Below, piece by piece: positions 37,901 through 64,000 of a DNA stretch of 64,000 nucleotides (position 1 is its first letter; the number at the start of each line of letters is the position of its first letter). A program made the position numbers and the translations under genes. The DNA is from Daphnia pulex (Eukaryota > Arthropoda > Branchiopoda > Diplostraca > Daphniidae). The stretch is taken from NCBI RefSeq assembly GCF_021134715.1, contig NC_060027.1, positions 4,402,001 through 4,466,000 of the forward strand. The letters are read 5' to 3'. The notes under the pieces were generated by a model, which was not told where the DNA came from, did not search any database, and saw nothing but the letters and a program-made list of their open reading frames with translations.

Positions 37901-37978
37901 CAATGTCACGGATGTCAAAAACGCGGTGATAACGTTAATTTTGATTTTTCTGCACACTGACGTACAACACAAGGCCTT
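31962..37978. other. Divergent upstream region between DENND2 and NBEAL
   Basis: Six kilobases lie between the DENND2 start (leftward) and the NBEAL start (rightward). I see no coding exon. The stretch has A/T homopolymers, a run of twelve G at about 33279-33290, another G run at 35300-35309, a CT microsatellite at about 34530-34546 and a CTG run at about 36889-36905. A near-direct repeat of GTCATTTTCCACCCA/TGCCATTTTCCACCG lies at about 33100-33150, just before AAGTGGCGC. Such content suits promoters, untranslated exons and introns of the two genes, but I cannot fix a transcription start. Confidence 0.4.
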
Positions 37979-54280
<16,302 letters not shown>

Positions 54281-55852
54281 ACTCGACTCGTGACACGGAT
54301 GAGTGTTTCGAGTCGATTATAAAAGTCATGAGCCTAGTGATATGAATCATGTCAAACGAACGAAACATTTTTTTTTAAGTTAAACATGTCCTGTGGAAAC
54401 TTCCGAAAATTTTATGATTGCGGAAAATGTAGAGACTGCAATTTTTTTTTCTTGTCTGTTTATATCATGTCTGTGAAATTGTCAATGTTTTATGTTCACT
54501 AATCCATCGTATTTTCCCGTCATTTGCGCGATGCTTGTCGTGACTCTTCGAAGGGCTGTACAACAACCGTAATGAATTTTTTAATATCATTTAATATCTG
54601 TTTTAATTTATGATTAAGGCAGACACCGATTGTAAGTGATTTAATACATTCTATTTTATAATTCAACCTCATCGAACTATACAGAAGGTTATTCGGCCGA
54701 AGACACAGTGTAACGGGAATGCACATTTAACTGTTTATCCGCGCAGACACTGTAGCAACTGAATCAAAACGAAATTGTTTTCGTCATCAATGAAATGTAC
54801 GTAATTTTTTACAATTGTTTTTACTTTTTTTTCTAGAATGCATTGAAGCAGCTCCTCATGGACTGGTCAGCGGTCGTCTTTGGTGGTAAAATAAAAATAC
54901 ATTTTTACACTTCCGGAAAAAAAGAGCATCGAATCGAAATGGAGGAAAAAGGTAGAATCATTTTATCTCTTTTCTTTTTAAAATTTATTTTTCCTTATTT
55001 CCTTTCATTTTCGTTTGTAGTACCAAAGTAGCTGTAAAATATTTTTTTCACTATCTCCCTATTTTCTAAAAGTCAAGAACACCAGCTCGTGTTGATGATC
55101 GGAATGGACTTAGAGCTGAAATTTTTATTGATGCTTGCTTCATTATTATTTAAAGTAGTAAAGAAGAAGTCACTTCAAGTCTCAGAAAATGGATTACTTC
55201 CTTCTTAGTTCTGACTAAAATCATTTTTTTTTTCACTAAGGTAGCTATCAAAGTAACCACTTTTCGAATATTCTTTTGGCTATAATTTTACTTTATTACA
55301 ATGTTTTTACCTGCAAAAATGAACAGCTTTTTGTGGTAGAAATAATTTACATTGGGGTTTGTGGTTCAACACAAAAAATTCCTTCATTCACATATCATTC
55401 TAAATTACTGAATTGTACAGCTTGGCAAAAATATTGTATACAATAAGGAGATAGAAGTTGCCAACAAAGAAAACCTGCGACTTCCGGTTTCAAAATTTTT
55501 CTTTTGTATTCAGAACACACAGAAACAACAAAGATTTTTTTTTAGTTTTCATTATTATGTACAACTTTTTTTTTAGCATTACGGTTGTGTTTCTAGTAGA
55601 TAGAGGAATGGAGAACACGCTTGAACTGGATTGTTTTCGTCGTTCTTTTTTGTTTGAGACGTGCGGGGAATGATAAATAGTAAAAATTGAAATTTCGGCG
55701 CGGCGGAGTTCGTTGTCTCCAACACTGCGCAACGCTGTCGTTATAACATTTTTTAAAAAAGAAAAATTCCATCACGGATGGATTTATTCTGTTCTTTTTC
55801 AGGGATGTTATTGTTTCATCCATGAAGACGAGATAGGCTACGTACTACATTA
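54281..55852. other. 3' untranslated/intergenic DNA between NBEAL and the Spätzle-like gene
   Basis: The two genes converge here. No coding frame is supported; the sequence is AT-rich with many T runs. AATAAA-like signals are present (for example within AAAATAAAAATAC at about 54890), but I cannot assign one. Confidence 0.4.
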
Positions 55853-56957
55853 TCAATTCAAACCGGGGAGGACTTCAGACAGTGAGGATTCCTGCTGGCC
55901 AACAGGGCGAGCGTACTTTGGACGACAGACGCAGCCGTTTTCCACCAAGACGTAATCTTGTCCGGTTAGCGTCACCGGACCTAGCGGGATAACCAGGAAC
56001 AAATAGGGGACGTAAGTTTGAACGCACTCACCGTGCACGACGTCACACTCGGCCGAACTGTGTACAGACAAGAAATGACCACACATTAATAAAAAGAAGC
56101 TCTATACCCGCATCGCCTTTAATAAACACAAAAGGTGTTGTACTCACTCGCAAACCTCAAAAATGACTTGCTGCAGAAGATCTGGAAACTTTTGGACGAT
56201 GGTGACTGGCTGGCCGGAAGTCAATGAAACGCCGTATAACGGGGCTGTTGTGTTGTACCGCGTTTTACAGAGACGACCGCCCGGTGCCGAACATCCAGTG
56301 CTGGCCCGGAACTGCGATTGTGGCAGATCAAACACGTTCCTTTCTGTAAATTTGAGTTTTATATTGTTGTATACAGTTGGAGAGAATTGGCCATTTCTTC
56401 CAGTTGGTTACCTTGGCGATGTAGCACCTGGCTCGAGTCTCCGTAGTTGGCAGCCTCGTGAAATTTGAGCAACGTCCGTTGCGTTTCCGCTGGATCAACA
56501 AGACGTGATGCCCGGCCTTGTCGATCCGATTTAAACATACGTGCGATGGCAGCCCTGAAGTAAATTTACGATTGAGTAAATTTTGATATTTTGTTACAGT
56601 GTCATTAGCCATATTTCATGGCCAACATAATTGATGATGTCGCAATCACATCAATTTTCTGGTCGTGAATGATTCACCAAAATTCCAGTCATGAACACGA
56701 CAGTCAAGGACATGGGATTTCATGACGGATCCGGTTAAATCCATTCGGGCAGAGATTGATCACTGAATGTCAAATTTCGCAGTGTATACTTACGTAGGAT
56801 AGGGTATGTTTTCTGGTCCCATACATGAGGTCATTCCCGACAGGGCGTCGCCGTTGAGATATTTTAAGCCGGCACCTTGACACGAGCTTAGCTCACTGTT
56901 GGCCAGACTCAGGAGACAAATTAAACTGAAGAGCGTCAAGTAGAGAGAAATTGCCAT
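55853..56957 (-). CDS. Spätzle-like cystine-knot secreted protein
   Basis: Spätzle proteins are secreted, proteolytically activated ligands of Toll receptors in immunity and development. Four minus-strand exons, 56957-56794, 56554-56412, 56343-56148 and 56057-55853, join in phase at GT-AG sites and give 235 aa. Residues 1 to about 21 (MAISLYLTLFSLICLLSLAN) are a signal peptide. The middle (ARMFKSDRQGRASRLVDPAE) looks like a basic pro-region. The C-terminal part has the cysteine layout GCSAPGGRLC, VCDSAEC, GECVQTY and NGCVC, seven cysteines as in the Spätzle/Trunk cystine-knot fold; the Y-V-P-Y-LFLV stretch after GEC is where the family has a conserved tyrosine. The length suits the family. 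Which paralogue it is (Spz1-6, trunk-like) is not clear, and other cystine-knot families remain possible. It is transcribed toward the end of NBEAL. Confidence 0.7.
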
Positions 56958-58000
56958 ATCTGAAACTAAATAAGGTCATTACAGATTAGTTTCTTTGAGC
57001 GCATACACTGACCATTCAATCTATGTATGTGGGGCAGTGTATAAAGAATAGTGGGCGATTTTCCTATACTTGGATGCGAGAGCTTCTAGCAATAACGGGC
57101 AGCAACATCTTCCAAGGTTAAACTGATGCAGAGAGAGGGGTGATGGTTCATGAAACTTGGTCAGGTAACGGCACTCGAGACTGCGGCACGCAGCAGCAGT
57201 AAAACTAACTAACCGAGGGTCATTTTATGTCTGTCTATACATTATTCTTCAAACTGGTTATTCTTTTGTGATAAATCAATTGCTCAAGCGACTTCCGCAA
57301 CTTATGACGAGTTTCGACATGGAGTCTAACGGCATCAGTGTTTGACTCGGCACATATGTATGTCAATGGTATTGTTACGAATTGCTCATGATGACAGAAT
57401 CACCTAAATGGAACCCGCGCAGAAAGGATGTGATCCCGTTAAAATATTCATCAGTCGTGAATAATACGATCGTCATTGAATTGGGAGTCAACGAAGCTGC
57501 TGCATAGAGTTGTGGACGCCTTTTCCTCCTTCCTGGTCCAACTTTATTTTCCCCCTATTCCGCCTGAACACAGACGAGGGTCAAGAACCAAGAGGTCAAT
57601 GTCACTGTTGACACGAGTTCTTTTCTTTTGGTAAGATCTTACGTTGTTTTTACTAGGCCCTAAACAATCAAACCAGGAAACCCAAATCTCTCTCGGAGAT
57701 GTTGCCCTCTCTTGCGTCATTATTTGAAAATCATCCCCAAGTAGTATAATTGGGGAGAAAGATTTTAACCAACATGAGAAATAGAATTTTACCTTTAAAA
57801 GTATTTGTTGATTATAATGTTGGAAACTGGGCTAGAATCGGCAGGTAATCACTTTTAGACTTTTGACGACCATCAATTTCCAATTGATTAAGGTCGACGC
57901 GTTTACCACGACAAGAGAAGCATATCGAATAATTGATCTAAATGACTGGGGTTTTTTCAACGTTTTTCAAGAAAAGAATGTTTTAGATGTTTAGTCGACG
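56958..58000. other. Upstream region of the Spätzle-like gene
   Basis: No coding sequence is visible. It should contain the promoter of the Spätzle-like gene; a TATA-like TATAAAGAATA on the minus side is not evident, and I cannot place the start. Confidence 0.35.
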
Positions 58001-58333
58001 CTACACCGTCAAGAACTGAACTTCAGGTAAGTCCCTGCTGGCAGCTTTTAACTTCCCAGGTTGTTTGGTTCTTCCCTTTTTTTCTCTTCTACTTCTGGTA
58101 TTCCTTCTCTCTTTTTGTCTTGTATTCGTACAAAGACGGGTTTTCTTAGTCAGTGGGGACTGGGGGGGCTGAATGCGGATACTTGGGAATTTTTTTGAGA
58201 CGGATTCACACCGCTTCTGAAGTCGCTTTTCCTTTTGTTCAAAGCATTCAACGTCGATTTCCATTTTGCCCTTGGGGTCGATTACCTGCCTGCTCATATT
58301 ATTGTATACCCCATGATCGGCCAAATCGCTCAA
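58001..58333 (-). CDS. Possible terminal exon of an unknown gene
   Basis: A minus-strand frame of about 110 codons follows a good acceptor (TTTTCTTCAAACAG) at 58334-58347 and ends in a stop at 58001. It starts LSDLADHGVYNNMSRQV and ends with a strongly basic stretch (TRQKERRNTRSRREKKG) and DLPEVQFLTV. It has no ATG of its own near its beginning, so it would need upstream exons, which I could not find. I recognise no family. The basic tail could suit a nuclear protein or a heparin-binding factor, but this is only a guess; it may be non-coding. Confidence 0.2.
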   Translation of the reverse strand: MSDLADHGVYNNMSRQVIDPKGKMEIDVECFEQKEKRLQKRCESVSKKFPSIRIQPPQSPLTKKTRLCTNTRQKERRNTRSRREKKGRTKQPGKLKAASRDLPEVQFLTV

Positions 58334-60295
58334 CTGTTTGAAGAAAAAAAAAATGTATTTACTACTACTGGTTTTAAGGTTCGACTAAATTGGAAGATAA
58401 GCTTTCAAGATCGTGAATAACTTTAGCGAGTCTCTGTTTATACATGATAATAACCAGTCGTCTCGACTGGGCATTTTGGAAAAAATTCAGTGGAATCGTG
58501 TTTTTTAACGAGGTCAACGTTTCTTCGGATCCGCACCGGATGTATATGTCTCCTTGTGGGTGTTTAATTGAAGGATTCCTTATAGGTCACAATTATCTTA
58601 ATGGCAAACACAAATATTGCTCACTGTTCAATTTGTGTGATTAGTTGTATAGACAGTACTTTGGAAAAAAAAAAGGCTACGTTATGAACATTGTTAGCTG
58701 CTATTTTATCAAATAAATGCAAAACTGGGCTACAAATTAGCATAGCCTTGCTCAATCAAGAAATTCGAGAACTAGTTATCCATCATCTAATAACGTGTAT
58801 CCTCTGCTGCACTAGCATTGGCTTGACAACATGTTATGTTCGTTAGGTTAAAATATAACAAGGAGCTTGCGCCATTCGCCTTGACGTCACAGTCGAGATC
58901 GTTGGGAATTCTTTCATTGCTTGCCGTACGCATCCGTATGGTTTTTCAAAATGAATCATTGACCTCAGCTCGATTCGTTTCCGCACACGAAAAAATGGCG
59001 TTGTGAATGCTCAAATAATTCTTCTATCATATACGGCCTTGTAGTTTTGTGGTAAAAACAAGTGAATTGATTGATGCACGAACAACTGTAGCGCTATGGC
59101 ACAATGCGCTTGCCGTTGGCGCTTGGAGATGAAAACATTGACCCCAGTGTGAGTAGCCTACATACGAACATATCGATTTCTTTCAGACATCGGTATTCGA
59201 CCTCGGCTGACCTTGTGTTTATCTTGGTATTGATCAATCCCCTGGATAGATGACGCTAAATAAAAATTAATCAATCCGAGCTGGATGGAGTTGTTGACTG
59301 GGAAGGTTTGGCAAATCATTTCATCCCTTAGATAATAATGACTAGCTGGGGCAGTTTTAATTCCTCTCGTTTTCTCTTTTATCTGTTTAAGTTTATTACT
59401 GGGTTCTGGTGAATCAAAATGATGGGAAAATTTAATTACGCAACGTATGTATTCAGTGCGCGCTATTAGAAATGTAAAATCTTTGGGTTAACCTAGATTT
59501 CCGCAGATGTTTTATTATCTTAAGAATAACAAGACAAACATGAAAACTTTTTTAGATTATAATTTGTGTTTACTGCATGACTCAGTTTTATTCTTGTTAC
59601 GTCAACTCTACCCCGTTTACATAGTTGCATGAAATATAGTGTTGATTTTTATAATTTAAGTCTAACAATCCTTGATTTCTGGTAGATCTACTCAATTAAA
59701 ATAATTTATATCTACTTTCGGAATGTTATTTTTACATAACTCCTTGAAAAAATCGTAAAACCAAAACAAAAAAAATTCTGAATTTCTTTTGTTTATTTTA
59801 CTTGAACATAGTCGGCAACCTCGCTCTCTGCCCCCCTGTTTAGTTTATAAAGGAGGAGCAACAAATCAAATTGTTTCATTTACGTCGTTACATCTGGTCA
59901 TCTACGTCGTAGTTTTCATCGCGAACTGGTTTGAAGGAAAAATAATCTGGTTAGTATCATTTTTTCTGTTGTACACGAATTGAAAAATATTGCTGAGTTG
60001 TACTATCATTCATTTCCTTCTGACATTGACAATTCTGAAAGCATTAAAAATGTAAACAACCATTACGATCGTATTACGAAATAGTTCTTTGTTGTTGATT
60101 CTCTAGAAAGTGCGTTTAATCGTGGTCCAATTAAGTAGCGTCACTCAAAGACGTAGGCACTTGCTAATCTATACTTTTAAGTTAGGTAAATTGTTAGATT
60201 GTGTATAGGAAAGATGTCACTTTGATATTCAGATTTATTTGATATTGCTGTTCTTTGTTCAGTGTTGGTCACTAACCAATTTAATTTTTTTTCAG
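58334..60295. other. Intergenic DNA upstream of cathepsin L
   Basis: No supported gene. The right part ends at a polypyrimidine tract and CAG (about 60288-60295), which looks like the acceptor of a 5' untranslated exon of the cathepsin gene. Its first exon and promoter therefore probably lie in this stretch. Confidence 0.4.
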
Positions 60296-60319
60296 GTCTG
60301 TGACAGTGATCCATTAAAA
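60296..60319 (+). other. 5' untranslated part of cathepsin L exon
   Basis: TTTTTTTTCAG ends at about 60295 and is followed by 24 bases before the ATG at 60320. This gives a spliced 5' leader and supports the choice of start. Confidence 0.5.
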
Positions 60320-61620
<1,301 letters not shown>

Positions 61621-62605
61621 GCTTTCATATTTAGAAAAAGATGCTCAACATATGTTTTTCATCTTGTCTGTAACCTTTCCCATTCTGTTCCCCTCGAATT
61701 CGTTTTTAAACCAAATTTTTTAACCTTCTTTCGGCATTCTTAAAATGGAAGATGTTGATTATTTTCTGAAGAAAACCTTGAATCTGTGAGTAAATACACC
61801 CCCTGACCAAAAAATGTGCGGTGGTTGCTGTAATTCGTTCTTCAGTAGGGCGTTTTATTGCTGAAATATGTCTAAATTAATCCCAAGTAAGGGGCGTAAC
61901 CCCTGTCGATATTTTGTTACGCGGAAACCACCCTTTTATTACGTAAAATAATTTCAATTAAATTGAAAACAAAACTTGAAATATAAATTTGCTTTTCTCT
62001 CATTATCGGTGTAATGAACCACGTGCTTTAAACTCGAGACAAGACGATCTCTCGGCAGGTCTGATGGCACTTGAACTTGTTACCTTGAAATCTATGAGGG
62101 TACTTATAAAATGTAAAGCAATAACAAAACAAAGTAGAATAGCCGATGAATCTGGACCAAATTTGGACCTGCAGCTTCAGCTTCACTGACACATCTCATT
62201 CCTTGTTTTAATTCGGACTTTCAGTTTCATATAAATTGGTTGGATTTGGAAGTAGTCAACCTTTTAAAACAGATTGGATTAGGCAACATTTAAAAATAAC
62301 CCTATTGCAAATTGAGGATTTAAAACATTTATGTATTCAAGGTTCAATTAATCTAATTTGTTGTATTTCGTAGTCTTTTTTTCTTCATTTCATATTTTTA
62401 GCCATTGCCACCCACCACCACTAGAGGGGTGTAGTGTAGAAGCAAATTAAGGAGTGGCGAGAAGTGAATATGTAACAGACGAGCCGCTCCAAGTTCCGCT
62501 CAAAAACATCTGTGGGTTTTGACAGAAAAGCAATCCAATACCAATAGTGACGTGGAAGTTGACGTTGAAGACCGGTCTATTTTAACATAAAATTTGCTAT
62601 TTAAA
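61621..62605. other. Cathepsin L 3' region and gamma-COP 5' region
   Basis: No coding frame is supported. CCACTAGAGGGG at 62418-62429 matches the CTCF core CCASYAGRKGGC except in the last base and lies about 180 bp before the gamma-COP start, in the likely promoter. Confidence 0.4.
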
Positions 62606-64000
62606 ATGATGGGAATGAAACGTGATAAAAAAGATGAAGAAGACGGTATGTTGTTTTATTTTATTTTGTTCACTGAATGGTTAATGTTAAACTTTCAAGA
62701 ACATGATTGATCAGTATGTTCAGTATGGTGAAAATGTGTGTGGTTGTGGTAAAATTTGTTATAAATTATTTGACATAATTTAACTTCTCTTATTTTAGTC
62801 TAGTCTAGTCTAACCAGTCTTATTTTTACAGCGAGTGGAGGCAATCCATTTCACAATGTAGAGAAAACTGCCGTTCTTCAAGAAGCTAGAATCTTTAATG
62901 AAACACCAGTAAAGGCACGAAGATGTACTCATGTTTTGACCAAGATCCTTTATCTTATTAATCAGGTAAGAATATCAATCTTTATTGTGTGGATGAAGCT
63001 TTTTTAAAAATTAATCGATATTTATAGGGTGAAGTCCTTGGAACAACTGAAGCTACTGAGGCCTTCTTTGCCATGACCAAGCTTTTCCAATGCAAAGATG
63101 TTGTTTTGCGTCGGATGGTGTATCTTGGCATCAAGGAGCTGGCAACTATTGCTGCAGATGTTATTATTGTCACTTCTAGTTTGACCAAAGATATGACAGG
63201 AAAAGAAGATACTTATCGTGCACCAGCGATTCGTGCTTTAACAGCCATTACTGATGTAAGTCACGAAGAAGAAATCTCACTGTTATATAATAAATTGAAT
63301 AATTTCTGTCTAGAACACATCATTGCAAGCCATTGAACGATACATGAAACAAGCAATTGTTGATAAATCTCCTGCTGTGAGCAGTGCAGCGCTAGTGAGC
63401 AGTCTGCACCTGTTCAAAACAGCACCTGATGTCGTTAAGCGCTGGGTGAATGAAGCACAAGAAGCACTGAATTCTGACAAGTAATATTTTGCTATTATTC
63501 CAGATTTGTTAAGTTACTCAATAATTCTTTATGCTTTTTCAGTGTTATGGTTCAGTACCATGGATTGGGTCTACTCTATCAAATCCGTAAGACCGATCGC
63601 TTAGGTGTTACGAAACTAGTGGCTAAGCTTACAAAAATGCCGCTCAAGTCACCTTATGCAGCTTGCCATTTGGTAACTTTTGTTTTGTCTCTTTGTGTAT
63701 TTTATGTATTTATTATTCCAAGAGTATAATGCAATATCTTGTGGCCTTGATGACAGATCCGTATGGTTTGTAAACTTATTGAAGAAGAAGAAAGTGCTGG
63801 TGGAGAGGTGACATCGCTAATGGATTACCTTGAATCGTGTCTTCGCCACAAGTCTGAAATGGTGATCTACGAGGCCGCTCACGCGATTGTAAACCTTCGT
63901 CGAACTGGACCTCGCGAATTGGCTCCTGCTATCGCCGTGTTGCAGCTTTTCTGCTCCTCACCTAAGCCTGCCTTACGCTTTGCTGCCGTTCGGACCCTAT
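62606..64000 (+). CDS. COPG: Coatomer subunit gamma (5' part; runs off the window)
   Basis: Gamma-COP is part of the F-subcomplex of the COPI coat, which moves vesicles within the Golgi and back to the ER. Exons 62606-62645, 62832-62965, 63028-63255, 63314-63480, 63543-63672 and 63757 to the window end join in phase. The reading starts [17 protein letters not shown], and the adaptin-type N-terminal alpha-solenoid follows ([80 protein letters not shown]). About 315 residues of a protein normally near 870 aa are present; the appendage domain lies outside. The adjacent ATG two codons before MGMK could also serve as the start. No break is visible. Confidence 0.95.

Noticed and set aside
56328..56612. 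94-codon minus frame with LPSHVCLNRIDKAGHHV
   Set aside because: The exon is real but this frame is not: the splice phases on both sides require the alternative frame (ARMFKSDRQGRAS), which is also open.

Overview
The window looks like nuclear DNA of a small-genome arthropod, most likely a branchiopod crustacean of the Daphnia type. The reasons are GT-AG introns that are mostly 60-90 bp, many exons per gene, AT-rich intergenic DNA, an arthropod Spätzle-like cytokine and a Daphnia-style cathepsin L. This is inference from gene content and structure; no species marker was found.

From 1 to about 25.4 kb the DNA is gene-poor and rich in repeats. It holds a broken endogenous copy of a non-segmented negative-strand RNA virus polymerase (L) gene (10.9-15.7 kb, minus). 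Two unrelated inverted-repeat elements have split it. Next come two decayed Tc1-type transposases (16-18.5 kb), a broken ankyrin/Fem-1-like gene (19.9-20.7 kb), and two tandem chimeric fragments that join a piece of that gene to exons of the DENND2 gene further right. One fragment is interrupted by a solo-LTR-like insertion. A 1.8-kb imperfect palindrome (25.4-27.1 kb) with a tRNA-like centre closes the region.

From 27.4 kb onward the window is a normal gene neighbourhood. DENND2 (minus, 27.4-32.0 kb, 8 coding exons, 898 aa) is a predicted Rab guanine-nucleotide exchange factor. A 6-kb upstream/intergenic stretch separates it from a divergently transcribed NBEAL gene (plus, 38.0-54.3 kb, about 43 exons, about 2.75 thousand aa), a BEACH-WD40 protein. 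A 4.3-kb NBEAL intron holds a complete minus-strand gene for a secreted Pro/Tyr-rich repeat protein (541 aa). After this come a Spätzle-like cystine-knot protein (minus, 55.9-57.0 kb, 235 aa), a cathepsin L protease (plus, 60.3-61.6 kb, 335 aa) and the 5' part of the coatomer gamma subunit (plus, from 62.6 kb, cut by the window end).

DENND2, NBEAL, cathepsin L and gamma-COP all act in membrane traffic or lysosomes, but nothing in the sequence suggests they are co-regulated. The most unusual content is the viral fossil with its nested insertions, the chimeric DENND2/Fem-1-like duplications, and the gene inside the NBEAL intron.
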